Shown: piece by piece, positions 11,440 to 23,471 of the stretch
Position numbering within the stretch: position 1 is the first letter of the stretch
Layout: every line of letters begins with the position of its first letter
Position numbers and translations under genes: made by a program
From: Corinectria fuckeliana
Taxonomy: Eukaryota > Ascomycota > Sordariomycetes > Hypocreales > Nectriaceae
Length of the DNA: 64,000 nucleotides
Direction: 5' to 3'
NCBI GenBank assembly: GCA_019137255.1
Contig: WPDH01000483.1
Span: forward strand, 31,472-95,471
Notes under the pieces: model-generated
The model's input: the letters and a program-made list of their open reading frames with translations, nothing else
Databases searched by the model: none
Told to the model about the DNA's origin: nothing

Positions 11440-11863
11440 GGCCCTCTTGAAACGAAACGATTGCAACAAAAAGAATGATGGTGGTGGGTTTTCTCGTCTC
11501 TCGTGCGCTCACTCAGAAAAATGCCCCGCGCGTCATTCTATCAGTTGGCAGTTTGGTTTGTTTGGAGATTGGGTTGAAGTCGGAAAAAAGAAACATGTGG
11601 GTCCCGTTGGCTCGGCACTTGGCGCATTTGCCTGCCCTTGCATCATCAGTGGCCCAGGCATTACTAATGCTCGGGCCTATCACGGCTGCAACGGCTACTC
11701 CAACCGAACAAGTCGGCGGCGAAAAGTCGAGAGCCGAGCACGCCAACGACTTCTTCGTCTTCTTCTCTTTCAAGAGGCATTTTGTTGACCTAGTCCCGTC
11801 CTACACCTGTGCACCTTCTCTTCACGCCCTCTCCCCTCCAGCATCTACAGATCAACCGTCACA
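11440..11863. promoter_or_regulatory. Shared divergent promoter region of the HIT-finger gene and NFU1
   Basis: Only 424 bp separate the two start codons, so both promoters and 5' leaders must fit here. The region is GC-moderate, with pyrimidine-rich stretches just before the NFU1 ATG. I see no clear TATA box. Confidence 0.6.
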
Positions 11864-12844
11864 ATGACTTTCTCACGAGCACCCCGACTCGTCCCCCGGG
11901 TTCTCGCCTCCGTCCCCCGGCCCCTCGCCGAAACGCCCATTCGAGCAGCGCCGGGATGGACTCGCCCGCTGAGTACCCGATCCCGTCTCCCAGCCGTCAG
12001 TGTCGCTCGGCCGCAGGCCTACGCACCGAGTCGACCAGCTGTGCCTGGTCTCGCCGGTGTCGGCAGCGGCGTCCGCACCATCTTCATCCAGACCGAGAAC
12101 ACCCCGAATCCAGATGCGCTCAAGTTCCTACCGAACCACCGGGTTGTCCCCGAGGAGATCCAGACGCCCTTCATCGAGTATCTCAACCCCAGGTCAACGA
12201 TCGCACCGCCGTACCCCTCGCCGCTGGCCGCCAAGCTCATGAACATTGACGGCATCACGGCCGTCTTCTACGGCGCCGACTTCATCACCGTCACTAAAGC
12301 CGCCGACGCCAACTGGGCGCACGTTCGCCCTGAGATCTTCGCCCTCATCACCGAGGCCATCACGGCGGGCGAGACTATCGTGACCATCGCCGAGCGTAAG
12401 GAGGGCGAGGCTGCCCATGAGATCGAAGAGGACAGTCTGGCGTACAACGAGGATGACAGCGAGGTTGTCGGCATGATCAAAGAGCTGCTGGAGACGCGCA
12501 TCCGGCCCGCGATTCAAGAGGACGGTGGTGATATCGACTTTCGAGGCTTTGATGACGAGGGATACGTGCTTCTCAAGCTACGAGGCGCCTGCCGTACCTG
12601 TGACTCGAGCACCGTCACCCTGAAGAACGGCATCGAGGGCATGCTGATGCATTACGTATGTTGTTTCCTCTTACTGAATCTCTGTGTGTCGCGTCGAGAA
12701 AATATACTAACAATCCGCCAGATTGAGGAGGTCAAGGGAGTCAAGCAGGTGTTGGATCAAGAGGAGGAGATTGCGTTACGGGAGTTCGAAAAGTTCGAGG
12801 AGAAGCTGAAGCTGCAGAAGGGCGCGGCTGCCTCGACTGGTTAG
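11864..12844 (+). CDS. nfu1: NFU1-type mitochondrial iron-sulfur cluster scaffold
   Basis: Exons 11864-12655 and 12722-12844 give 304 residues. NFU1 accepts a 4Fe-4S cluster in mitochondria and delivers it to client enzymes such as lipoyl synthase and respiratory-chain subunits. Residues 1-65 are rich in Arg, Ala, Ser and Pro with almost no acidic residues, fitting a matrix-targeting presequence. The Nfu N-terminal domain covers about 71-170 (TIFIQTENTPNPDALKFLP, GITAVFYGADFITVTK). The NifU-like C-terminal domain covers about 205-285 with the cluster-binding CxxC at C243 and C246 (GACRTCDSSTVTLK). The 66-nt intron starts GTATGT, contains a perfect ACTAAC branch and ends CAG. It is a multiple of three and has no stop in frame, so the unspliced frame is also open. 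Splicing restores the conserved MLMHY-IEEVKGVKQV junction. Confidence 0.96.
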   Translation: MTFSRAPRLVPRVLASVPRPLAETPIRAAPGWTRPLSTRSRLPAVSVARPQAYAPSRPAVPGLAGVGSGVRTIFIQTENTPNPDALKFLPNHRVVPEEIQTPFIEYLNPRSTIAPPYPSPLAAKLMNIDGITAVFYGADFITVTKAADANWAHVRPEIFALITEAITAGETIVTIAERKEGEAAHEIEEDSLAYNEDDSEVVGMIKELLETRIRPAIQEDGGDIDFRGFDDEGYVLLKLRGACRTCDSSTVTLKNGIEGMLMHYVCCFLLLNLCVSRRENILTIRQIEEVKGVKQVLDQEEEIALREFEKFEEKLKLQKGAAASTG

Positions 12845-15800
12845 AGGAAACGGATTTTCCCTCTTGAAGTTATCTATAATAGCTGGCGGAAACCTCATGA
12901 TACCCACGAATACTCACACCCTCTGCTACTAAGCACACCAACTGATTCCTTCTGTCCGCTGATCAATTGAGTCAAGCTTTACTTCGTGCTGGCCCGTGCA
13001 TCACCGTAATAACTGCGATGAAATCAAAGCCCCCCCCATCCCCAATGAAGATTGTACTGCAGAGACCGCTCATCCGTAATATATACCGAGTTATCCTAGA
13101 CAAAAGATATGCCTATGCCCCTACGTCACCTCCGTCGCCCGGTGTGGCGTCCCCCTGACCGGATTGAGGGGCAACGAGGCGTGCGAACTTTAACGACCCC
13201 GGGTGAAAATGGCCAACTTACTGGGCACGTCCGTCCTCCAATTCGACAATTCCAGCAGGGTTGTCTGCGGCCCTATGTAGCATCGTTGGGTACGCAGTGC
13301 AACTCCCCATTCCGGCGGACCGCAGCCACCACCATGGCACTTTTGAGGTCTCGTGCTTCTCTGTCACTGCAAGTGTGCGGGACCAGCGGGAAACAAACGT
13401 CTGACATGGAGTTACATGGCGGATTGATACGAATCCCAGCCGTCGGGACACTTGGGTGTACGGGACGTGCCGCGCAAGAGAAATGTGAAAGGTGAGAGAG
13501 TCTAAGGAGAGTTGTCCTGGACGCGTTGACGGTTCCTCCCATGGAGCTTTACAAAAGCCTTGGGTCTTGCTGTCCCGTCCCTGCTGGTTGGCACCGTTGC
13601 TGTGCCACACGTACGCACTCGCGAACGCGGGGATACTAGATTAGACCAGAGCAAGCGTCTTGCAAGGAGGCGTGCATTTCGGGGCTGGCGGATGATGCTG
13701 CACCTCGTACTCTCAAGTACTGTTTTCGGGGGTCCACGAATGAGGCGAAATCCGGGGTAATCCCCCGCTGCGACTGACACCCAATTGAACGGCCAATGGC
13801 GGGGTACCTCCACTTCTTACCACGGGCTTCCTTGCCCTCCTTGAACTTGCATTTCTAGGACTAACTTGTCGAGCGCGAGCGACATCTGCAACAGTGGGAG
13901 AAGCTAGGCGAGCCCAGCTAGCTAGAGGTCTTACTGGCCTTTTCAACACTCCAATAAGGCTCCGCAGAAACCCACTCAAGTTAATTGTTACTTGCTGTGT
14001 AACCCGTGGCAAGAAGCCCTCATGCATCCTAGTGTCAGATCGACGCTCCAGCCCACTAGAGACAACGGCAAACCCCTAGCGGCTTGAAGACAAGTTCCAG
14101 AGGGGATCTCGATAGAAAATGACAACCCGTTGAGTTTCGTTGCGGGCAATTGATATTAAAGGATGTGGCCACGATGCCTGTAATAACCTTGCCTCATCGC
14201 ACATGAGAAATGAAAACCCCTAGTAAGACTACGCGAAACAAGACCAAACAACTGCATGGTCTCAGCCTTGAACATCGTGGCGTTAGGCGTTGCCGTTCTT
14301 CCATCTCGCCGCCAACTGTCTATCCTCCATTTCAACGTTGGTAGTCAAGCAACGCCACTTGCTCGCAATGTCGGTTGAATCTAGAAAGGAGGGGTAAACG
14401 TTACAGACTCTACGCGGCCGCGCATCGATTGATGCACATGTCACGCGCGGTACTTTCGGGGATTGTCTTAGGAGATAACCCCTAAAGTCCCTTCTTGGTT
14501 ATATCTAGGCTTGGCTCATGATGCTGGGTGAGGCTCTCGCCCAGTGCATTATGGCGTCGTGCGGTGAGAAGGGCCGGCCTGAAGCTGGGAATAAATGGCT
14601 GTTAGATGGCGGCTACCGAGAGGTACAAGTGCAGGGTGTGTTCAAGGTTACTAAATGAGGCACAGGCGCATGGCGCACAAGGCCCGAAGAGTGAAGATCG
14701 AGTGGGCGAATTTCGTAACCCCGGGGTATCAGGCCTGCATGTCATCGTGAAGCATGCATGGGTCAATACCAGGGTGAAAATCTAGATGCGAGATGCGAGG
14801 CATCAACGATTGAAAACTTTGCGGTACTTCGACGAGCGGGCATGGCTCATGTGGCCTCCCAAGCTTGCGTCATGAAGCACAGACCGTTTTGCATCAAAGC
14901 TGTCACGGTGTGAATATTCAGTGATCAAACGTCATCCGGGAAGGGTAGCAAGGGCGAACATGGTCGACAAGGTTACACAAACTTGGACGTGTCTGCAAGC
15001 TGAGGAAGATCATTGCCATATGTGGCGCTTAACGCTTTTTCCGACAGGGCAAGTCAAGCCGCGTGCAAACCTCCAAGGAGTAGGTGCCAGGTTGGGATTT
15101 TCAGGTCATTGACAGGGTCAGTGAGAAGCCGGCTGTGCATCGCGCAACGTGCGCAGGGCACGGCTGTCAAGCTGTGTTCCCTGAAAGTGCACTGTGGAAA
15201 TATTGCAGGGTTCGCTTACACGATAGAGATGTTGTTTGCTGAAATTGGCAACAGCAGCATCGGCCATCCATGCAGTAAATCCTAGTAGCCCGGGCACCTG
15301 TGCCGGAGAAGGCGCCCCTGTCACTAGACGCAAGGCATTCCGACTGAGGAGTAATAAGTGGTTTCCGCCACCCCGCTGCTGATGTCGAACGATTATGATG
15401 ATGAATATGGTGGGGATGACGATGCTGGCAAGACCGCTTTCACTCTTGAATCTTCCACGCACCACGACGGCTCACGAGCGCTTTGCACAGTGTAGAGGTG
15501 GAACTGTTGGCACGGTGACATCAGGGCCAATGACGATTCCGCTACATCATGTGGATTAGAAGAGCACCTCGCGACGGGGCTTTCGTCCATACTTAGGGAT
15601 GCGGAGGACACCGCTCCAGGATGCTGAGTGTGGCTGAGATGCAATGGCGGGGTGTTCTTCAGTCTGCCGGCATGGTTCGAGGAGGGGCGGGAACATGTTG
15701 GCCTGGCGCCTGTTGGGCCGTAGGTAACGTGAAGACAAACGGCTTGCCAAACCAGACTGTTGCACCCTGCAGTTTTGGTTCCCAAGACCGACGACCTCGT

Positions 15801-17328
15801 CCACGATGATTACCTTTAGAACTTCCAAGCTCCAGTTAACCAGCCTGGGATTGAACACAAGGACGGGCGCCGGCTTCATCATGTTGCCCAGAGCTTGGTC
15901 AGTGGCGGCGGGGCAGGTGTCTGCTGCCCTCGTTCGCTTCGATTCACCTGATGCTCTGATGCTTTTGCTGGTCGGGGCTAGGTTGTGCAGTAGTGGGGCG
16001 GTCGATTGAGCTTCTTCCGAGTAGGTAGCAGTAGCGCGTGTGGAGCATCCAATCCGCTTTCACTGCAACGAGACCAGCGCTGCACGTACACGGTACATGG
16101 CGGCATCCATCCCGTCGCAACCTTGGGAAGTCCAAGACTCTCCTGTTGCGACGCTGTATTGAACCTGGCCAACTTCCCCTCCCTCTACGACTAAGTGGTG
16201 AAGAAAACTCAACGAGCCAATGGAGGGTGAGTTGTTTACCGGTCAGAGCAGCTAGTTGTCCGTTTTGATGCGGTTGCGGCTGTCGAATGCAATGGAACGA
16301 ACTGAGCTACACCGGCGATCCGTCTGCTTCCCCTACTAATGTGTACTCGGATTGGAAAACTCTACGAAGCATTTTGTGCTACATCATTTTCATATCAGCT
16401 ACTAGTATTGGTAGGATTATAAACCCTCGAAATGCCAATGAAGTGAAGGAAAGCGTTAAGTTGCCAGGTTTGCGTCCAGTACCTAAGGTAGTCAACCGTA
16501 CAAATAGATATTCCGCCCGATTCGGCCCACGGCTTGAGCGTAGCCGTGACCATCAATTGCCGTACCCTACGACTTCAGCCTGGTGGTGGTGGTCTGGGCG
16601 AACCCTCCGTTCATCACCTCCAAGTACCCGAAGTGCCAGGCCATGCCATTAAACACAAAGCCATTTGCTAGATTAGCCAGGGTTAATCAGGAACTTCGGA
16701 AAACTCTTATGTATTCCGACTAGATTAGTAGTATGCAGGTGGGACGTCCTGGTCTCTTTCCGCTTGCTTGATAGTGACGCTCGCCCTGCATCTTCGAGTC
16801 GCCTCTGGGCGAAGCAGGGACGAGCCGGGGATCGACGCCCTCGTCAGTTCCTCATCCCCTCCCCACCACCAACCACAACCTGGGAGCTTCCAACCTACTT
16901 TTCTGCGACATCGTGCCCCGCTTACGCAAGAAGACCAGAACGCATATCAAGACCGGCCTTCTACCCCATCAGCGCATGCGTTAAGCGCCTCGCACTTCCA
17001 CGAAGCTCTCCGATGCTAGCTTTCTCCGGACCCTCCACTTTGAGACCAAAGCGGCACAGTACCAATAAAGCCACCCTGGATCGCGTCAACAGTGGCTTCT
17101 CAACCCAATCCCCAGGTTCGTTACCGCACCTTGTCCTGAGCTAGGCTGGGCGCCAGATCACCACCACCGTCGCAACTGCTAGTGGTGGTCACAGATTGGC
17201 CAGGCCGCACATTTTTATTTATTGTTCAGAGGGGTGTTAATATCTTCCGACGTTCCCGTCACATCCAAATTCTCATTTTCTTTCCTTTCCTTTCCCTTCC
17301 CCCTCCGAGGAAACAGTCCACACTCATG
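12845..17328. other. Intergenic region without a convincing gene
   Basis: About 4.5 kb downstream of NFU1. The open frames are short, overlap on both strands and show no recognisable domains or splice continuations. Isolated AGGTAG-type motifs occur (for example near 16021 and 16478). I see no tRNA, transposon coding remnant or strong repeat. The right end becomes pyrimidine-rich (cctttcctttccctt near 17280-17300), which probably marks the start of the PSP1-gene promoter. Confidence 0.45.
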
Positions 17329-19612
17329 CCGTCTGCCTACACGCACACCACAGAAACCACCCTAAGCCAAGGATCATCCTCGGAGAATCGCACTAACCTG
17401 GATTTATTCCCCATCAGATACTAGGGCAAGCGGGCTGTCTTCCCTTCTCCTGCTAAGCTCTCTTGCATCTGTTCTGGAGCCCTTCTTCTCCACTCTCCGC
17501 TCTCCACTCTCCGCTCTCCACTCCCCGCTCCACTCGCCCTTGGTTTGCCTGGCCTGGGTGCGCTAGGCTGCTAATTAATTAAGTAGCCCCTTCTCCCCAG
17601 TTCGACGTCCCGGTCCCAGACTTTGAGCCAGCCCCGGTAGTCTACCTAGCCTGTCACGCCTGTGTACTGTACACCACCCACTACTAGCAAATCGCAGGCC
17701 AAGAGCTCCACCGCTAAGTAGGTACCTCAGGTCCCCTAACAAGTGCCCTGCTGCGCCGCTAGGTTGTCGCCTGTGCGGGCAGTCACCCACCCACCACCTG
17801 GCACCACCACCTCAGTCAGCTCTCACATTGTCACAATCTCAATTCCCGGGCAATACCTCAACTTGAAGCTCCGTGGACAGCGGTATTCTCCCCCTCCATC
17901 CCCCCCAAGTAACCCAAGAACAACCCCATAAGTTACCGCCCAGTGTCGCCGCCAGCTAGGTATTTTCCACCACGCGCCGCTTCACGCTTCACGCTCCACG
18001 TTCCAATTCGCAAAGCTCCACGGACACCTGGTCTCGTGTCGCATCACTCAACACAACCTTACGCATCGCCGCCGCAACATCATCCAAAGCAGCAGCAGCA
18101 GCAGCAGCAACACGGCGCTGTCGCAACGCAACTGAACGCAACGCAACGCTACCTCGCAACACTGCGCGCCTCGCTGCAGCCCTCCGCTGTCTTCCTCCCC
18201 CCGCCTTCCGCTTTTCGACCGCGAACCCTCAATCCATCCTCTCCCCTTCTTCATCCTCCTTCTCCGCTTTCGTCTGCCGCCTCCCGCTATCCTTCACCTT
18301 TCACTCTTGTCAAACACACCCGTCTCGTCACTGCCGCCCGTCATTTGTCACCCACATCTCTGCCGCCCGTCACCTCCAACGTCATCAGCACACGCCACAT
18401 CGAAACCAGTCCGTCGACGCTCTCGCCGCCGCATTCCGTGGTTGCTGGCCCGACCCTCGCGACATTGACTGACTGCGCTACTGCTACTGCTACTGGGCTG
18501 CTCGCCACTGCGATCCGCCTCTCACGCTTTCGTCGCCGCCGCTCCCCACAGGTCAGCCCCGCGTCATTCTCGGTGTCTGTGGCGCCGGCCTTGCGCGCCT
18601 GCTTGCGATCCTTTTCGCCAACAATGGGCCTCAACTAGTCCCCTTTATCGCCGCAGCTCTCCCAAACCACACAACCTTCATACCATAGATCTCTTTCTCG
18701 CCTCGCCCCTCCCAGGCTTCCGCTCACGAATGGGTGCTTGCGCCTGTCAATCCCTCCCCCGTCTCATCACTCACTGATCGCTTGAATCTTTTTCCTTTCT
18801 TTTGGGCCTTGGGTTAGACGCGCCGGTTTAGACATTTTTATACCTTCATCCTCAAGCCCGACACTAATCGCCTTCCTCCCGGACCTTACTTCTCTTCTCT
18901 GTCGATTCGCAGATCGCCGCCGAGACGAGTCGCCACCCACGAAATCGCCTCGCCTCAGCCTAGCTGCAGTCGTCTTATTCTTCCCACGCTTCAACTGTTT
19001 GTTACGACCTAGAGTTTGGCCCGTTTGACGTCCTACCAATAGACATACCTGAGATCTACGTCTCTGGTGAGTGAGCTTCCCCAACGCTCCCTTCCGCTTG
19101 CCCTTGTGCGTTGCTCCCGGTTGAATGCGACTGCATCACGCCGTGGCGCTACACAGTTTGTTGCCCAATTTTCACATTCATCAGCATCGTTGCGCTCTCG
19201 GTTTTCAAGCAATCGCGCCTACGTTGCCTGTTGTGTTTACTGGTCACGGGGTTTTGTTTCCCCTCATCACATCGCGTTTGATGCAGCGACAAGCACCCAT
19301 CATGAGATCGATCAGCCAACTGACCAGTCACAGATCATTCCCGTATATCCCCGAATCAAGTTCAACTCTCCCACCTTCGCACTCACCCTCACTCCCTCGT
19401 CACTCGCCTACCAAGCACCTAACTCAACCAAAGCAAGCTTGAGCCAGCTTGACATCGTGGCCGAGCTTCGACCTCAACTCGTGTGTTATCTCCAGAAGCA
19501 CCTGCCGATTATACCAGTCTGCAGGCTTAACTACTACCCTACTGCTACATAGGACTTGTCAAGGAGGTGGCTGAAGCAAGTTGGACCGCCGACGCTCTTT
19601 TCGGCTAGGACG
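17329..19612 (+). promoter_or_regulatory. Long ATG-depleted promoter/5' leader of the PSP1-domain gene, with a predicted leader intron
   Basis: From 17329 to 18623 the plus strand contains no ATG, although CAT (ATG on the other strand) occurs about 19 times. Only two ATGs follow before 19066, each opening a tiny upstream ORF: 18624-18638 (four codons plus stop) and 18730-18777 (15 codons plus stop). A good intron fits at 19067-19552 (GTGAGT donor, CTTAAC branch, CATAG acceptor, 486 nt). It contains several ATGs that splicing would remove, and none occur between the acceptor and the start codon at 19613. Pyrimidine-rich tracts and seven AGC triplets (18088-18108) lie within it. This pattern fits a long spliced 5' UTR. 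The transcription start cannot be placed from the sequence alone. Confidence 0.55.
17491..17530. repeat. 14-bp pyrimidine-rich tandem repeat
   Basis: Two perfect copies of CACTCTCCGCTCTC, followed by a third degenerate copy, inside the promoter/leader region of the PSP1-domain gene. Confidence 0.85.
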
Positions 19613-22381
19613 ATGAGCTCTGCTCCTCTCAAAACCGGCCCGCCCTCGAGACTGGGCCAAGGGACATTTCCTCCGGCTACGGCGAACAACCAGTCGCTTC
19701 TTCGCGACAAACTGCACGCTAGAACGTCAACCCCCGATTCAGAGGCCCTCGCTAGCTCGGACGAGGAGGGCGATCATCGCCAGGACTCTTCGCAACCTGC
19801 TCCGCATCCCCCGAAGCCCGTTAGACGACCTTCTTGGTTGAACGAGACATCGCAGTCGCTAGGACGTCCTCGCAAGGAATCTTTTGCTGGCAACTCCATG
19901 TCTCCAACCGCATCTCATCCTAGTACCCCGTCTGCCGAGGCCGGTACCAGTACATGGGGTTCTCATACGACCTCTTCTGTCATGGGCCGCCCTCCTACTG
20001 GATCTACCTTCTCTTGGGGTACTGGCATTTGGAATACAGAACGCAGAGATCCTCCATCGAGACTCAGTGAGGTTCTGCCTTCCCCCACCTCGACCATGCC
20101 GCCCAGCGCTGCAGGCAACTCCTTCTTTGGCGGCGATACGCAAACATCTCCGGTGTCACGCGACCCTGGTTCAAACGCCCAGATTCCTTTTGCGATCCCA
20201 CTTCATCCTACGCCTAAAACCTATCGGTCCCAGTCGTACTCTGTTGGACAGCTAGATCCCGAGACGACTGCTCCACCATCGATGAGCTCCTCCGCCATCC
20301 TTGGGCGCGCGCGACATCCTGCTCTACAACACCGCCCCTCCCGGCCTAGCATGCTAAGTGAGATGGCAAACGATGGGTCGATGCTTGGAAAGGTCAAGGA
20401 GGTAGAAGATGATGATGACGAAAGCGCAAACGAGTCGCTTCAGGGTTCCTTCCATCAAACTTCCGAAGCAAAGACGATCGAGATGCTTGCTAGGGAAAAC
20501 GCGATGCTCCGCCAGCAACAGCAACAGCAGCAGCAGCAGCAGTACAATGCTCGCATTAGACCTCGCGCCGCGACCGGTGCAGCTTACGTTGGTAATGGCT
20601 ATGCCCTTAGAGAATCTGTACCTGAGGAGTCGGACTATGCCATTGATGAGCTGGACGAAGCAAACGAATCGGGTGAGGCGTTGGCCAAACGGGCCATGAG
20701 CAGGCGCATGAGCGAGTATGGCCCAGGACCTTTGCGCAGTCCGTATGGCATGGACAATCGCAAGAATGAGAACGACAACTTAAAGAAGGCCCTCTGGTCT
20801 AGCTCTCTCGGATTCCCCGCCACAGATCTCTCACAGAGCAGGCGTCACTCATTCGCAAATATGCCCACCCGTCAAGGATCTATTAGTTCCATCCCGGACT
20901 CTGCTTCGGGCCTAGAACATTCAGCGTCCGAGCTGCAAGCCCAGGAATACCCCCCAGGATACCCCGATCCTTCGGCCTTTGGGATTGGTAACAATGGTAC
21001 GTGGAGACTCCTTCATTCATCGCCGAAAGCTGAACTAACCTTGTCGGCAGTTGCTCCCTACTTTGGCGGAGGCGCTAATATTGGGGGTGCCTTCCAGGCC
21101 GGCTTCAACAACCAATATCCGTCACCTTATGGCATGCCTAACCCCTACGCGAACAGGGCTCCATCTCCACACCGCAATGTGTATAGCATCGCGCAGCCTC
21201 GTCACAACCAGCTTCTCCATATCGTCCTGTTCAAATGCGCCAGAGCCGATGTGTTCTATATCCAAGAGGGAACTGGCTTGACGGTCAAGCCGGGAGACCT
21301 CGTTATTGTTGAGGCAGACCGTGGCACCGATCTCGGAACTGTTGCTAAGGATAACGTTGATTGGCAGTCTGCCAAGGACCTCAAGGAACATTATGCCGAG
21401 GAGCAATACAAGTGGCTCATGATGTACTCCCAAGGTGCAGCAGCTGCACAGGAAGGTGCTGGGGCCGGTCTCCTCGCCTCCTCTACCGGTCTTCAAGGGA
21501 GCGCCGTGGGAGGCATGGGGCCCCAGAACCAACACCATATGCAAGAGCCGAATGCAGGCGAACTCCGCCCGAAGCTCATTAAGCGTCTTGCCCAAAGTCA
21601 CGAAATCCATTCCTTGCGGGACAAGGAAGGTCAAGAGGCAAAGGCAAAGAGAGTATGCATGCAAAAGGTCAAAGAGCATGGCCTCAACATGGAGATCCTC
21701 GATGCTGAATTCCAGATGTAAGTCCTCGTGCTTGGCAGTTGTACGATTTGCTCTAACCTATGGGCCAGGGACTGGAAGAAATTAACCTTCTACTACTTCG
21801 CTGACAGCTACATCAACTTCAACTCCCTCGTCACGGACCTGTTCAAAATCTACAAGACTCGAATCTGGATGTCTGCGATCAATCCCGCGTCTTTTGCCAG
21901 CCCGACTCTTGGCATCCAAGCCCCTAGTGGCATCGGGCCCGGCGCTGTGGGGGTTGGGCGCGCATCTGGTGGCAACGACCGGCGCCAAAATCCGCAGGCA
22001 CAAGAGCAGCATCAGTCTTCTGCATTTCCAACTGGATCCCGAGATGGTCGTGCGTTCCGGCCAAGCTTCAACCAGCCGTTTGGAGGCGATCGAGGTCTCA
22101 GTCAGCCCTCTGGATATCCGCCATCAAATTATCCGTACGGCCAGTTTGGGGCGTTCGGGAATCCCAGAAGCAATGGCCCTTACGTCCCCGGTGCCAGCCC
22201 CAGTGTAGAGGGTTTCCCTGGCGGGCCTCTGCAGCAACCTGGCGATTTCCAGTCTATGCGACATAGATTCCCGAATCCACAGTCTGGGCCGAGTCCGACA
22301 CCACACTCGCAGGGAGTGTCGCCCATCGCTCAGAATGACTGGACGGGATCGTTCCAGGGGCTTTCGCTGAACACGCACTAA
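19613..22381 (+). CDS. PSP1 C-terminal domain protein
   Basis: Exons 19613-20996, 21051-21717 and 21769-22381 give 887 residues. The introns are 54 and 51 nt with CTAAC branch sites. Residues 1-500 are low complexity (Ser, Pro, Thr) with a short coiled-coil-like segment (KTIEMLARENAMLR) followed by ten consecutive glutamines encoded at 20513-20542. The PSP1 C-terminal conserved region spans about 514-715: HIVLFKCARADVFYIQ, GDLVIVEADRGTDLGTV, the KLIKRLAQSHEI helix and LTFYYFADSYINFNSLVTDLFKIYKTRIWM. The C-terminal 170 residues are Gly/Pro/Gln-rich. Yeast Psp1 is a Gln/Asn-rich protein found as a high-copy suppressor of DNA polymerase alpha mutants and seen in RNA granules. A granule or RNA-linked role here is inference. 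The start at 19613 is the first ATG of the frame, and the frame is open without ATG slightly upstream. Confidence 0.93.
20513..20542 (+). repeat. Polyglutamine-encoding CAG/CAA tract
   Basis: Ten consecutive Gln codons (two of them CAA) within the PSP1-domain gene, immediately after a predicted coiled-coil segment. Confidence 0.9.
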
Positions 22382-23471
22382 TTTGCTGTGACGGTCACTT
22401 GGTTGGGCATTTCACAATTTTCGACTTGTGACGAAGTATGACCACATGAGATACCATTGTTTTAGCAGACGAAGGATTGAATAAGGTAGTGAACGCGGGA
22501 AGATGCTGCGCACAACAACGAGAATCTGGTTCTATGAAGACTTTTGGTGTGGCGATCAAGTCTTTGATTCTGGGGCTTTTACAGGCAGCCTGCTTCCAGC
22601 AGGGCTGCGACGCAAGATATGTGAGAGATTGTTGATTTCTACCTTCTGCCAAATGTTTTGCTCAGGGTCACGAATCCTACGGCCGTTTTCACGACTGAAG
22701 ATTGGGGGAGGAAAAGACAAACGACTGCTTTGCTTCAACGGTTGAGATTATAGACAGAGAGAACGAATGGAGGCTTTCGCATTCAAGGTGTAACTACTAT
22801 GCGATCAAAAAGGGAAACGTTTGGGTATAGCCGGTATCATGTATGACAAAGATTCCCTTACAGTTTGCATCTTCTATTTCTTGCTAGGTACCTATAGGGG
22901 TTCTTAGGTTGCACTACGCCGGGAACTCAAACTTTCAAACTTGCTTATGATTGAGATAAAACGCACAGCCTAGTATTTTCATCGTTGTATCCACGTGTAG
23001 GTGCAAATGTCCTCAGTGGTCTGTCTATCTAGACATGAAGCTTAACGTGAGTGTTAAGTTGCGCATCTGTGTTACCTACTACCTAGACCTACTTAATTGT
23101 TGATGGGTTTACATGTTACAAGAAATCCAAAATTTATCCGGCATCAATTAAGGTACCTAAGATAGAGAATTCGAGTCCAGCACTCGTAGTAGATGTAGCT
23201 GAGTCCGAGTCCGAGAGGATGATGCACATTGCCGGGCATGGTGACTTGGTGCTCCCGCTTTGAGTGGGAGAGGAAGGCGCGGAGGTCAACCACGCAAATG
23301 TGCGCTTGCCTCGTAGCAACTCAAACCTATACCTCAGGCACACAGGTGTTTTCCATTCTACACCTACAGGTAAGTAGGTAGCCGGTTTCTTACACCCAAC
23401 GTTCCCTGCTTCTCTTTTCAGTCTTAAATACACAAGTTCCTTCAAAGCCCTCCGTCCTTGGGCAGCCAAAG
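22382..23471. other. Spacer after the PSP1-domain gene
   Basis: About 1.1 kb that should hold the 3' UTR of the PSP1-domain gene and the promoter of the next plus-strand gene. Motifs of the AGGTACCT type occur near 22886, 23149 and 23371. No supportable gene. Confidence 0.5.

Noticed and set aside
17943..18638. A 231-codon stop-free plus-strand frame rich in Pro, Ser and His
   Set aside because: It contains no ATG until its fourth-last codon and lies in the pyrimidine-rich leader of the PSP1-domain gene, so it is better read as 5' UTR.
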